A stretch of 64,000 nt of DNA from SH-MAG3 sp036374995 (GTDB taxonomy: Bacteria > Gemmatimonadota > Gemmatimonadetes > Longimicrobiales > RSA9): the NCBI GenBank assembly GCA_036374995.1, contig DASUSS010000101.1, positions 23,936 to 87,935 of the forward strand, in the 5' to 3' direction. Numbering within the stretch: the stretch's first letter is position 1; every line of letters begins with the position of its first letter. Shown one piece after another: positions 16,708 through 26,292 of the stretch. A model generated the notes under the pieces. That model was not told where the DNA came from. It saw only the letters and a list, made by a program, of their open reading frames with translations, and ran no database searches. Position numbers and translations under genes: made by a program.

Positions 16708-19119
16708 ATGACCGATCTCGCGACCGATGTCAGGAACGCCATCCGACAGCTGCGCGCCACGCCTGGACTGAGTGCTGCCGCTATCGGCATCCTCGCGGTC
16801 GGCATTGCACTCGCCGTCACCATATTCAGCGTGGTCCAGAGTGCGATCCTCGAGCGGCTGCCGTATCCGGCGGCGGACCGGCTCGTCGGCGCATGGGAGC
16901 GCAGCGCCACGACGCCGATCGGCTCGAGTGCGGATCGTACGCGCGTCGCACCACCCGTCTTTCTGGCCTGGCGCGGAGCCGGTGACGTCTTCGAGGAGAT
17001 CGCAGCATACAGCGAACAGTCTGGCACCCTGGTGGGCGCGGGCGATCCGCGGCGCGCCGAGGCACTGGCGGTCAGCGCGAGCATGGCGCGGCTGCTGGGA
17101 GACCGGCCGGTCCTCGGCCGCCCGTTCACCGAGGATGATGACCGCGTCGGAGCCGCGCCCGTCGCACTGCTCACGCATCGCTTCTGGATCGATGGGTTCG
17201 GGGCTCGGCGCGACGTCATCGGCCGTTCGATCGAGCTGGATGGCACGCCGTACGAAGTGATCGGCGTCACGTCGCCGGATCTGGAGATACCCGGCGCGGA
17301 TCCCGACCTGCTGATTCCGCTGCTGCCGCAGGTCGCCGATGCGATCAATGTCGCGGGCGCAAAGTACCTCATCGTACTGGGACGGCTGCGTCCCGGCATC
17401 ACTCTCGATGCGGCACGTGACCGGCTCGACGCGCTCACCGCGGCGGTGCCGGACAACGAGGAATGGAGGGCGAGCCTCGTGCCGCTGCGGGAGCAGGTGG
17501 CCGGAGACATGCGCCGGCCCCTGCTCCTGCTGTTCGGCGGTGTTATCGCCGTGCTGCTGATTGCCTGCGCGAATGTCTCGAACCTGCTGCTCTCCCGAGT
17601 GCCGGCGCGGATTCGCGACCTGGCGATCCGGAATGCACTCGGCGCATCCCGCGGCAGACTGATTCGTCAGGTCACGACGGAAGCGCTCGTGATGTCTGTG
17701 CTCGCTGCCGGTATCGGACTACTGCTCGCCTGGTGGGGTCGCGACGCCGTGCTCGCGCTCAGCCCGGAGTCGCTGCCACGACGTCACGCCGTCGATCTGG
17801 ATATCGGCGTACTCGCGTTCACTGGCATGCTCGTGCTTCTCTGTATGGCCGCGGTCGGTCTCACCCCGGCGCTGCTCGGCACGCGTGTCAGACTCGCCGA
17901 TACGCTGCGCGCCGCATCCGACACACTCGTCGGCGGTCGCCGGCGTCGCACCATTCGACGCACACTGCTCGTCGCCGAGATTGCGCTCACTGCGCTGCTC
18001 ATCTGCTCGGCCACGCTGCTGGTCCGGAGCTTCGCGACGATCGTGGCGACCGATCCGGGGTTCCGGACGGAACGAATCACGACGTTCGGCGTGTGGCTCG
18101 CGCCGCACCGGTACGCTGGCGCAACGGCATGGTCGCGCCTGGGCCGTGAGCTGAGCGAGCGCGTGCGCCGGACACCGGGTGTCGTGTCGGTTGCGGCTAC
18201 GAACAACCTGCCGATCAGCGGCAGAATGATGACGGCTCCGATCACCGTCGAGTCCAGCACGCGCCCCGCCGATGCGGAGCCGCCCCGCGGTCACGCGTCG
18301 AGCGTCAGCGCCGATTTCTTCCGGGTGATGAACATCAGCCTGGTCCGCGGCCGCTGGTTCACCGAACGGGACGCGCAGGATGCGGCGCCGGTTGCGATCA
18401 TCAGCGAGTCGCTCGCGCACGAGCTGTTCCCCGGTGAGGATCCGATCGGTCGGCGCGCCCGCTCGTTGCTTGGCCCGCCGGTCATGCGCGAGATCGTCGG
18501 TGTCGTTGCCGACGTGCACCAGGTCTCGCTCACCGACGCGCCGCCGCCCGTGTTCTACACACCGCTCGCGCAGGCGCCGCGCCCGTTCTTCACGCTGATC
18601 GTGCGCTCCGAGTTGCCGACTGACGCCACGGTGAGTGCCGTGCGTACTGCATTGCGTGACATCGACCCCGAGCTGCCCCTCAGCAACATCGCCACCATGC
18701 GCGAGCTGATCGGCACGTCGGTCGCGCGGCCGCGGTTCCTCGCGGGCCTGGTTGGCGTGTTCGCCGTCACCTCCTTTGCGCTGACACTCGCTGGCGTGTA
18801 TGCCGTCATGGCTTCCGGCGTCGCCGAGCGGCGCCGCGAGATCGCTATCCGCATCGCGCTCGGCGCCCAGCCGCGGCAGGTGCGACATGTGATCCTGCGC
18901 GAGGCGCTCGGCATCACCCTGCTCGGACTCGCGATCGGTATACCCGCAGCGGTTGTCGCCGCCCGCTCGCTCCGCGCGGTGCTGCACGGCGTGAGTTTCA
19001 CCGATCCGCTCAGCTTCCTGCTGGCGGGCGGTGCCCTGCTCGTAGCGGCCGCCGCCGGCACTGCGCTGCCTGCGCGGCGGGCGGCCCGCCTCGATCCTGT
19101 GGCGTCACTCCGGGTTTAG
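16708..19119 (+). CDS. ADOP-type MacB-like ABC permease (FtsX/MacB_PCD domains)
   Basis: This 803-residue protein starts at an ATG preceded by AGGAGG. It has two MacB periplasmic core/FtsX repeats: an N-terminal helix (AAAIGILAVGIALAVTIF), a periplasmic domain, FtsX helices with the signature DLAIRNALGASRGRLIRQ, then a second half with RRREIAIRIALGAQPRQVRH and the tail PARRAARLDPVASLRV. That duplicated form without its own ATPase gene defines the 'acidobacterial duplicated orphan permease' family. The usual cytoplasmic prefix of about 80 residues, seen in the protein at 50722-53385, is absent here, and there is no PadR neighbour. The role is presumably efflux or envelope stress; the cargo is unknown. 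Confidence 0.88.
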   Translation: MTDLATDVRNAIRQLRATPGLSAAAIGILAVGIALAVTIFSVVQSAILERLPYPAADRLVGAWERSATTPIGSSADRTRVAPPVFLAWRGAGDVFEEIAAYSEQSGTLVGAGDPRRAEALAVSASMARLLGDRPVLGRPFTEDDDRVGAAPVALLTHRFWIDGFGARRDVIGRSIELDGTPYEVIGVTSPDLEIPGADPDLLIPLLPQVADAINVAGAKYLIVLGRLRPGITLDAARDRLDALTAAVPDNEEWRASLVPLREQVAGDMRRPLLLLFGGVIAVLLIACANVSNLLLSRVPARIRDLAIRNALGASRGRLIRQVTTEALVMSVLAAGIGLLLAWWGRDAVLALSPESLPRRHAVDLDIGVLAFTGMLVLLCMAAVGLTPALLGTRVRLADTLRAASDTLVGGRRRRTIRRTLLVAEIALTALLICSATLLVRSFATIVATDPGFRTERITTFGVWLAPHRYAGATAWSRLGRELSERVRRTPGVVSVAATNNLPISGRMMTAPITVESSTRPADAEPPRGHASSVSADFFRVMNISLVRGRWFTERDAQDAAPVAIISESLAHELFPGEDPIGRRARSLLGPPVMREIVGVVADVHQVSLTDAPPPVFYTPLAQAPRPFFTLIVRSELPTDATVSAVRTALRDIDPELPLSNIATMRELIGTSVARPRFLAGLVGVFAVTSFALTLAGVYAVMASGVAERRREIAIRIALGAQPRQVRHVILREALGITLLGLAIGIPAAVVAARSLRAVLHGVSFTDPLSFLLAGGALLVAAAAGTALPARRAARLDPVASLRV

Positions 19120-19332
19120 GAAACGCCCGGTAGTGCAGCTCCAATGCGCCGACGATCATCTCGCTGTCGAAATCCTGCTGCTCGAGCTCGAGCGGGGAAC
19201 TCGTGCGCAGCCTCGTCGTGTTCGGGAGACGGGGCAACGACCGTAGCCGGTGACAATCGGCTGGCTCTGCCGCAGGCCGCCGCCCGGTGGTTCCCATTCG
19301 CTGCGATCGTCCACTTCGTGAAGGCGCACAGG

Positions 19333-20289
19333 ATGCCGACGCAGGGTCAGGATTTCTTCAGAGCGCTGATCGAGCGGTCGCGGGATGCCGTCGTCGTCGC
19401 CGATCAGGCAGGTCATATCATCTACCAGAGTCCCGGCACGCTGGAACAGCTCGGGTACGAGGCGGACGTGTGTCTGGGGCGCCATGTCATGGAGTTCGTG
19501 CACCCCGACGACGCAGCTGTGGTGCAGGAGGCGTTGGGTCTGGCGCGACGGGATCCCGGAACGAGCCACGCGATGGAGGTGCGTCTGTGGACCGGTTTCG
19601 GGTCGTGGTACTGGGTCGAAGTGCGCGCGACGAACATGATCCACGTACCGGCCGTCGGCGGCACCGTATTGAACACGATCGTCATTCAGGACCGCAAGGC
19701 GCTGGAGCTGCGGAATGCCGCAGCGCGACTGGATCCTCATTTCCTGTACAACGTGCTTCACTCGATCGCGACCATGGTGCGCGATGGGCAGGGTGATGAG
19801 GCGGTGGAGGCGATCATGCGGCTGCGCGAGCTGACGGCCGGCAGGCTGGGTGTCGTGGACGATCGCCTGATCCCGCTCTCGGCGGAATGGCAGTGGGTAC
19901 GGGACTACTTCGCCCTGGAGCAGCTCCGCTTCGGGTCGGACATGCGGGTCGTGGTCGAGCCGCTGCCGCCGGCCCTCGTGTACACGCGCGTACCGTGCAG
20001 GATCGTGCAACCGCTCGCCGAGAACGCAGTGAAGCACGGGCTCCAGTGCCGACCTGGCGGCGGGGACATCCGGCTCCATGCCGACCTCGAAGGCAACTGC
20101 GTCCGGATCACCGTCAGCGAGGAGGGAACTGCGCGCGATGAGAACGGTAGCGCGGAGGGACTCGGCGTGGGACTGGAGACGACGCGACGGCGCCTCCAGC
20201 TGCATTATGGCGAGGGCACGAGGCTGGAACTGGATGTCGGCACTACGTTCAGTAGAGCCTTGCTCGAGCTTCCGTTTACGAGAGCATGA
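19333..20289 (+). CDS. PAS-domain sensor histidine kinase, LytS-like, cytoplasmic
   Basis: This 318-residue protein has no membrane segment. A PAS domain covers about residues 5-122 (FFRALIERSRDAVVVADQAG, FVHPDD, WYWVEVRATN). A His_kinase domain follows with LDPHFLYNVLHS (His136), N-box ENAVKHG (Asn231) and G-box GLGVGLETTRRRL. No response-regulator gene is adjacent, so it is an orphan. Upstream is the ADOP permease (213 bp away). A decayed copy of a close paralogue lies at 37342-37627, sharing an exact 20-base run. The signal for the PAS domain is unknown. Confidence 0.85.
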   Translation: MPTQGQDFFRALIERSRDAVVVADQAGHIIYQSPGTLEQLGYEADVCLGRHVMEFVHPDDAAVVQEALGLARRDPGTSHAMEVRLWTGFGSWYWVEVRATNMIHVPAVGGTVLNTIVIQDRKALELRNAAARLDPHFLYNVLHSIATMVRDGQGDEAVEAIMRLRELTAGRLGVVDDRLIPLSAEWQWVRDYFALEQLRFGSDMRVVVEPLPPALVYTRVPCRIVQPLAENAVKHGLQCRPGGGDIRLHADLEGNCVRITVSEEGTARDENGSAEGLGVGLETTRRRLQLHYGEGTRLELDVGTTFSRALLELPFTRA

Positions 20290-20397
20290 CGCTGCCATGC
20301 CAGGAACGTGATGGCACGACATAGAGGATGCGGGACGGGCACCGTTGACGTCCGCATCGACAGCACGACGCAATGGCTCCAGCGAACGGAGGAGATA

Positions 20398-20967
20398 ATG
20401 TCGAAAGGCGCAGCGGCTGCGATCACGGCAGTGGGTATCGGCATCCTTGCGGTGGTCGTGGCGGGACGCCTCCGCTGGCACGCGCGCAGTGCGACCCGGA
20501 GCAGGTTCAGGTGATGCTCCTCGGCACCTTTCACTTCGCGCCGGCGGAGGCCGTGGATATTCTCGGACCGGAGCGCCAGGCAGACCTGGGCCGTCTTCTC
20601 GACGAGCTGGAGAAGTTCGCGCCGGACAAGGTCACCGTCGAGTTTCCGTACGCCCGGAACGATGAGTTGCACACGCAGTATGCACGCTACCTGGAGGTTG
20701 CGGAGAACGGTCTCCGGTCGCGCAACGAGATCCACCGGGTCGGCTTCCGCCTGGCACGCCGACTCGGGCACGACCGGGTCTATGGAGTCGACGTACCGAT
20801 GAACCTCTGGCATGACTCGATTCAGATCTTCGACGACGAGTATCCGCGCGCGCGGCGAGCTGCGCCGTAAATGGAATGTCCGCTACCCTCGTCGGTGGTT
20901 CCCATGTTCCGGTACTCAGGCACATCATCGACGCCACACCGCAGCTCTGTGTGGTCGAATCAATGAC
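20398..20967 (+). pseudogene. Frameshifted and internally deleted DUF5694-like (TIKI-superfamily) gene
   Basis: Three pieces of one gene are visible. First, an ATG at 20398 opens a signal/anchor sequence (MSKGAAAAITAVGIGILAVV). Second, one frame over, QVQVMLLGTFHFAPAEAVD, EKFAPDKVTVEFPY and RLGHDRVYGVDVPM match the N-terminal half of the DUF5694/TraB-like family, ending at a stop at 20868-20870. Third, at 20876-20967, ATLVGGSHVPVLRHIIDA and LCVVESM match the family's C-terminal 'GAGH-P-LR' block in yet another frame. A large middle segment is missing. The gene is therefore dead, or the assembly has errors here. Confidence 0.7.
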
Positions 20968-21358
20968 GGCGATCACGGCAGCCGCCGCACGCGAGACTCC
21001 GCTCAGTCCGCCCGCAAGGCGCGATTCGGGTCCACCGCCACCCTCCGGCCCCTAGAGCAGGTCGCGGAGGGGCAACGATCGCGCGCAGCTCGTCATGTTC
21101 GTTCGCAGCTCTTGCAGTGACACCCGCTCCTGGAGCGACGACGATGCGCTCGTCTACGGTTGCCCGGCCGGCGTACGATTCGTCGTGGAGGGTGTGAGCA
21201 GGAGAGGGACTCCAGGCGGAGCCGCGTCAGTCAGGCCTGGATCCCGGAGCTCCCAACCACAGCCGGAGGCAACCTTCCCGAGGCGCCGAAATGGCGTTTG
21301 GATCTTCTATCCCAGGTCTCGAGTCGGGAGCGGAAACCGGCCGTGCCGCGGCGGCGTA
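20968..21358. other. Gene-poor stretch with possible permease 3' scrap
   Basis: About 390 bp without a supportable gene. Around 21008-21050 the text PPARRDSGPP (plus strand, one or more shifts) recalls the PARRA-RVDP-AL tail of ADOP permeases, so a decayed permease end may lie here. I see nothing else. Confidence 0.35.
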
Positions 21359-21687
21359 ATGCAGGTACACACCGGAACCCAGGGGGCGTTTTGGCGAATT
21401 CCTGGGCACAGGCCGGCGGCTGGTGCGGCGCAGCAACCGCGGTGATCTACCTCGTGCTCGTATTCCTGCAGCTGCCCATGTCGATCGGTCGAGTCTTCTT
21501 CTTCGGGGTGTCACTGCTGATCGTGGTGGCCATGCTCGGCCTGTACCACGTGCTGCGCGCGCACCGCAGGAGCGTGATACTCGACGTGGGCGCCGTGTTC
21601 ACGGTCGCGGGCGCTGTCATCATGAATCTGACGGCGGTGGTGCAGAATTCGCTGCTGCACTACGCCAACGCCGCCACGCCGCACGAT
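21359..21687 (+). pseudogene. Frameshifted remnant of a small multi-helix membrane protein
   Basis: An ATG at 21359 opens MQVHTGTQGAFWRI, and after a one-frame shift the sequence continues WCGAATAVIYLVLVFLQLP, FFFGVSLLIVVAMLGLYHV and VGAVFTVAGAVIMNLTAVV. Together these form the N-terminal half of an inner-membrane protein with three helices. It stops abruptly at LLHYANAATPH and runs in frame, without a stop codon, into the Omp85-like gene at 21688. I do not recognise the family. The frameshift and the missing C-terminus indicate a relic joined to its neighbour by a deletion. Confidence 0.6.
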
Positions 21688-23715
21688 GTGGATCCAACCC
21701 TACGCAGGACCGTTCTCGCACTGCTGACGGGCGCAGTATGCGTCTCCGGCGCGGGCGCGCAGGAGACGGCGGGCAGGCAAGCGGGCGCCGTGTTCCTGCT
21801 GGAAGCAGTGCGCGGCCGACTCGAGGTCCAGGACGCGTCGCTGGCTTCGTTCCAGGCGACCGTCCGTGAACGCATCTCCGTGGCCGTGCGCTCGCCCGTG
21901 CGCGAACACCTGGTCTATCGGCGCGAGATGGCCGCTCACCTGGACTGGAGTCGAACGGCGCGTCCCCGGATCCGGATGCTCGCTGCACGCGAGTACCGCG
22001 CGGTGCCCGGCACGGGGGTGCTGGTGCTGGACGGCGTCGAACGGGAGGCGTTCGACCTCGTGTTCGAGCCCGGTTCGCAGCTTCGCAGCATCGGCTTCGG
22101 TTCGTTCCGCCTCGGCGATCACCCGCTCGCCCCGGCTTCGGACGGGCGCTACCGCTTCGCGCTGGGCGACACCATGGATCTGCAGCTTCCGGGCGGCCGC
22201 ACGCTGCACCTCATCGAAGTGCGCATCGACCCGATACAGGCCGTATTCCCGGCGGTGAGCGGGTCGATGTGGATCGACGACGCGTCGCACACGGTGGTGC
22301 GCGAGGTCTACTCGCCGATCGTGGACCCGGACGTCGGCTCGACGGGCGTGCCGTTCATTGGTGACGTGAGCATGAAGGTCGAACGGATCGTCATCGAGCA
22401 CGGGCTGTGGGAGCTGCGCTGGTGGCTGCCGCGCGTGCTCACGTTCGAAGGCACAGTCGCTGTCGGCCGGCTGGCCGGGGCGACATTCCGTTACGAGCGT
22501 GCCTACAGCGACTACACCGTGCTGGGCGTGATCGCCGACGCCGCGCCGGCGGTGCCGCCGGATCCGACTACGCGACGCTGGGTCGTCGAGGTGCCGTCGG
22601 ACCGATCGAGTCTGCTGCACAGCGACGAGCTTCCGACATCCATCTTCAGTCCCGAAACGCCCGCGGCCGCCGCGCTCACTGCGCTGCGCGATGCGCCCTG
22701 GCCGGCGCGGCCGCCGCGAACGCTGCAGCCACGCGTGACGTACGCCCACATCGCGCCTCTCGACCTTATGCGGTACAACCGCGTCGAAGGCGTCAGCGTC
22801 GGCGCGCGCGCCGGCGTGCGCAGGTGGTGGGGCACTGCCGAAGTCACGGCCCGCGCTGCAACCGCCCGCTGGAATCCCGAGCTCACGACCCGCATCCTCC
22901 ACGAGCGCGACCAGGCTACGCTGAGCGTGGCCGTGTTCCATCGGATCGACGCGATGGAACTGCACGGCGCCGCACCGGGAGGCACCGGTTCGCTGAATGC
23001 GCTGCTGTTCGGTCATGATGACGCCGACTACTACCGCGCCACGGGTGCCGCCATCGAATTCGCGCGCGGCGGCGCCGCCAGGCTGCGCGTCCGACTCGGT
23101 GCGCAGCGCGAGGCGCCGCTCGACGCAGCTGCCGACTGGACGCTGCCGCGCCTGCTGGGCCGGCAGCGCCCGCTGCGTCCCAACACGCGGGCGCTGACAG
23201 CCACTCTGGTCCGGCCGGCCATCATGCTCGAGGCGAGCGGTGGTTCGAACGAGGTCGGGCGCTGGCAGGTCCGGCTCGCCGGAGATGCCGCGGGCGGAAC
23301 GTTCGATTTCGCCCGGGCCGCCCTCTTCCTGCGAGCGGGTACGCGCGAGCATGCGCGGCTGACGGCCGCCGCCGACGTCGCGGCAGGAATGTCGTGGGGC
23401 GAGGTGCCGCCCCAGCACGAGTGGCTGCTCGGCGGCGCGGCATCACTGCGCGGCTACCCCGGTGCAACGCTCACCGGCAGCCGGTTTGCCATCGCACGAC
23501 TCGATGTCTCCGCCGGCAGCCCCGCCACGCGCATTCACGTCTTCACCGATGTCGGGACCACGCGCAACAGCATCACGCCGGAACGGACGGGCCGGCGCGA
23601 GGACGTGGGTGTCGGCCTGGGGCTTCTCGACGGCGCGTTGCGCATCGACGTCGCGCACGCATTGCACTCGCCACGGGGGTGGCGTGTGTCGCTCTCGGGT
23701 CCGGCCGGATTGTGA
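21688..23715 (+). CDS. Omp85/BamA-TamA family outer-membrane protein
   Basis: A GTG at 21688 gives a 675-residue protein with its own signal peptide (LRRTVLALLTGAVCVSGAGA). The C-terminal half is an outer-membrane barrel with the Omp85 motif in AASLRGYPG (Arg at about residue 588) and a closing VGVGLGLLDGALRIDVAHAL strand. The N-terminal half (about 30-300) is a beta-rich domain without obvious POTRA repeats. Members without POTRA usually act in surface lipid or protein handling. The frame is also open upstream through a membrane-protein remnant, so a chimeric longer product is possible; no Shine-Dalgarno sequence precedes the GTG. Translation start is therefore the uncertain point. Confidence 0.7.
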   Translation: MDPTLRRTVLALLTGAVCVSGAGAQETAGRQAGAVFLLEAVRGRLEVQDASLASFQATVRERISVAVRSPVREHLVYRREMAAHLDWSRTARPRIRMLAAREYRAVPGTGVLVLDGVEREAFDLVFEPGSQLRSIGFGSFRLGDHPLAPASDGRYRFALGDTMDLQLPGGRTLHLIEVRIDPIQAVFPAVSGSMWIDDASHTVVREVYSPIVDPDVGSTGVPFIGDVSMKVERIVIEHGLWELRWWLPRVLTFEGTVAVGRLAGATFRYERAYSDYTVLGVIADAAPAVPPDPTTRRWVVEVPSDRSSLLHSDELPTSIFSPETPAAAALTALRDAPWPARPPRTLQPRVTYAHIAPLDLMRYNRVEGVSVGARAGVRRWWGTAEVTARAATARWNPELTTRILHERDQATLSVAVFHRIDAMELHGAAPGGTGSLNALLFGHDDADYYRATGAAIEFARGGAARLRVRLGAQREAPLDAAADWTLPRLLGRQRPLRPNTRALTATLVRPAIMLEASGGSNEVGRWQVRLAGDAAGGTFDFARAALFLRAGTREHARLTAAADVAAGMSWGEVPPQHEWLLGGAASLRGYPGATLTGSRFAIARLDVSAGSPATRIHVFTDVGTTRNSITPERTGRREDVGVGLGLLDGALRIDVAHALHSPRGWRVSLSGPAGL

Positions 23716-24167
23716 CGACCGACTGCCGGCGGGACCCGAGCCGGTCACGCAACACTTGCATCCTGCGATGCTGCTCGCCGGCGCCGAGCGCGCGGTCGGC
23801 GTATGGCAGCGTCGCGGCTGGCGCACCCGCGTCAGGTACGCATCCAGCGCCGCCCGGCGACCACCGGTGAACCTCAGGACTCCGCCGCGCGGTCAGCACA
23901 CGCGCCGCGTGAGCCGCAGTCAAGCGCTGCCGAAATGCAGGAGAGGGACTCCGGCTGCAATTGATGTGTGATGCCACTCCCGTGGCACAGTCGCTTTCGT
24001 CGCGCACTGAGCGCGCAGCCACTGCGACCATGACGGCAAATTGCCGACAGATCACACGTGAATATCCCGACACCCGCGTGTGCGCGCCGATGTATCCTGA
24101 GCCTGTTCACATTTCCGCAGGCGGAAGCTGAACGCCTCCACGACTGCTCGTTCCGGATCGACACGCC
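23716..24167. other. Gene-free 450 bp carrying a HAAS-gene scrap
   Basis: No intact gene is seen between the Omp85-like gene and the M1-like peptidase. The only recognisable content is the minus-strand HAAS-domain fragment at 23824-23882. The last 170 bp are less GC-rich and probably hold the promoter of the peptidase gene. Confidence 0.5.
23824..23882 (-). pseudogene. Fragment of a PadR-associated HAAS-domain gene (N-terminus)
   Basis: Read on the minus strand this gives LRFTGGRRAALDAYLTRVR, matching MRFTAGGRAALDAYLTGVR at the start of the HAAS-domain gene at 39704-40489. The bases 23830-23856 are identical to 40442-40468 over 27 positions. Nothing of the gene's remainder is visible, and the ATG is lost. 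It is a small relic of a second PadR-HAAS locus. Confidence 0.65.
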
Positions 24168-26261
24168 ATGACAGCCCTTCACGACCGCGTCGCTGGTCGC
24201 TGGGAACGTTGCCGAGGTGAGACATGTGCGACCGGCGGAGGATTCCTCACCGGTTCGCTGGCCGCGCTGCTGGCCGTGATTGCAGCCGGTCCACTCCAGG
24301 CCCAGTCCCGTCCGAGCGCCGGACGGGGTGGGTACGAATACATCGACAGCGTGTCGCTGGACCTGGTCGTGGATGTGAATCGGGACCTGTCGGCGTACCG
24401 GGCCGAGGCGACGTTCCGCTTCCGCGCCCGCGACGCCGGCGCCGAGTTGAGATTCCTGTACAACGGGATCGATTCGGTAGCGGAGCTCGAAGCGATCGAG
24501 CTGGACGGGCGATCCGTAGACCGGTCACTGGTGCAACACCTCCCCGATGAGGGCGCTTTTGTCATCGATGGTCGAAGGGTGGCTCTGACGCCGGGGGCAC
24601 ACACGCTGAGAGTCGTCGGTCCGACGATCTACAGGCAGCCGGACGACATTGTGCGGTTCGGCAACTGGCACCCGCACTGGAATGACTGGGACGAGGCCAT
24701 GCCCGTTCGCATGGAGGTCAGGACGCCGGCCCACGTCGCCGCGGTCGGGTCCGGCCGTCTCGTGAGCGACAGCGTGATGGGGGATCGGCGAACCACCCGC
24801 TGGCAGAGCATCGGCCCCACGTTCTGGATGCTGCTCACGGTCGCTCCCTACCGTGTGGATCGCGTGCGGCGCGGCGCTCGCGAGCTTCTGATCTACAGAC
24901 AGGACGACCTCGCGGGGATCGACGCGGAGCCGGCCGGCGACGTGTTCTTCCAGGTGCTGGAGTTCCTCGAGACGCAGATCGGGCCGCTGCAACGCGACAC
25001 GTTCGGTCTGCTCGTCCGATCGGGCCTCCCGAATGCGATGATGGACGGCGTCATGACCATGTCCATGGATTACTACGCGCAGGTTCGGCAACAACCGGAC
25101 AACCTGCGCCCGCTCTTCGGGCACGAGCTGTCGCACCTCTGGTGGGGCGGCCTCGTGAAGGCCCGCGGGCCAGGTGCCCTGTGGCTGATCGAGAGCTTCG
25201 CCGAGTACTGGCGCACGCTCTACGAGGCGGCGTCTGGCGGGAATCCTCTGCCGTGGGACGTGCGCCGACGTCTCGTCCTGTCGCGCGCCCGCGAAACCGG
25301 GCTGCCGTCGCTCATGCAGGCCACGCACGAGCACCCGGTGGTGCCGTACCAGAAGGGACCACACGTCCTGCACATGCTGGAGGCAGAAATCGGGAGGGAA
25401 GCTCTGGCCCGCGTTTTCCGGCTCCATTTCGCACGAACGAAGCACGGCTATGCCGATGTCGCAGGATTCCTCGGGATCGTCAACGAGCTGACGGGTGGTG
25501 ATTTCACGTGGTTCTTCGAGCAGTGGCTGGAACGCTCGACGGGTCCCCGGCTCTCGTTCGACAGCATCTCGGTCGCGCGACGCGACTCGGGATTTGTCGT
25601 CACGGGCGTGATCTCCCAGAGCCGGCCGACATACCGGCTGCAGCTGCCAGTCGAAGTGCGTCTGGCCGACGGACGCACGTCGACCCGAACCGTGCAGGTG
25701 GAGGGCGAGTCCACGCGTTTCCGATTCGAGTACCGCGCGCGTCCGCTCGAGCTCGTGCTGGACCCGGGCGGTGACGTGTTCCGCTGGAGCGATCCGGCAG
25801 AGCTGCCGCTGTCGTTCGACGAGGCCTGGACGAACCTCGAACGGGACTCAGCGGTGTCGATACAGGCCCATGGGAGCTGGGTTGCACCAGCGGTTCGCAG
25901 CGCTTTCGAGGACCTGCTGCGGGAAACCGTGCCCGGAATCCGCATTGTCGCGCGCGAGGCGGAGGCACCATACAGCCTCATCGTCCTGGGAGCACCGTCA
26001 TCGTCGCCTGGTGGAGAAGCGTGCGGCGAGGAGGCAGCGTGGACGCCGGACCGCTGGGCGTGGGTCCGCAGCATGGATAGGAATCCAGGTCGGTTCATCA
26101 TGGGGATCGGCGGCGACCCTGATGTCTGGGGCCTCACGAACGGCAGCGTTCCGGAGCCGCTGCCGCGGAACGACAACATGTCGGTCCGTCATGTCGGCGA
26201 GACGCGCACGGGGTCGGTGCCCGCTCTTCCGCGGACCTGCGTCAGACTGCTCGCGCGGTAG
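24168..26261 (+). CDS. M1-family-like zinc metallopeptidase, secreted
   Basis: This 697-residue protein has an N-terminal hydrophobic export signal (about residues 27-47, LTGSLAALLAVIAAGPLQAQ). The N-terminal beta domain (about 50-240) resembles the aminopeptidase-N 'saddle'. The catalytic zinc site is complete: HELSH (His319, Glu320, His323), then exactly 18 residues to Glu342 in IESFAEYW. The exopeptidase GAMEN motif is replaced by GLPNAMMDGV, so strict aminopeptidase activity is doubtful. The start ATG has only a weak ribosome-binding site. No operon partner is seen. It probably degrades peptides in the periplasm or outside the cell. Confidence 0.85.
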   Translation: MTALHDRVAGRWERCRGETCATGGGFLTGSLAALLAVIAAGPLQAQSRPSAGRGGYEYIDSVSLDLVVDVNRDLSAYRAEATFRFRARDAGAELRFLYNGIDSVAELEAIELDGRSVDRSLVQHLPDEGAFVIDGRRVALTPGAHTLRVVGPTIYRQPDDIVRFGNWHPHWNDWDEAMPVRMEVRTPAHVAAVGSGRLVSDSVMGDRRTTRWQSIGPTFWMLLTVAPYRVDRVRRGARELLIYRQDDLAGIDAEPAGDVFFQVLEFLETQIGPLQRDTFGLLVRSGLPNAMMDGVMTMSMDYYAQVRQQPDNLRPLFGHELSHLWWGGLVKARGPGALWLIESFAEYWRTLYEAASGGNPLPWDVRRRLVLSRARETGLPSLMQATHEHPVVPYQKGPHVLHMLEAEIGREALARVFRLHFARTKHGYADVAGFLGIVNELTGGDFTWFFEQWLERSTGPRLSFDSISVARRDSGFVVTGVISQSRPTYRLQLPVEVRLADGRTSTRTVQVEGESTRFRFEYRARPLELVLDPGGDVFRWSDPAELPLSFDEAWTNLERDSAVSIQAHGSWVAPAVRSAFEDLLRETVPGIRIVAREAEAPYSLIVLGAPSSSPGGEACGEEAAWTPDRWAWVRSMDRNPGRFIMGIGGDPDVWGLTNGSVPEPLPRNDNMSVRHVGETRTGSVPALPRTCVRLLAR

Positions 26262-26292
26262 AATTGAGCGCTCACGCAGTGGATCGACCACG

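Noticed and set aside
17719..18987. 422-codon minus-strand frame inside the ADOP permease
   Set aside because: Shadow frame with Arg/His/Asp bias; the permease on the other strand has full family motifs.
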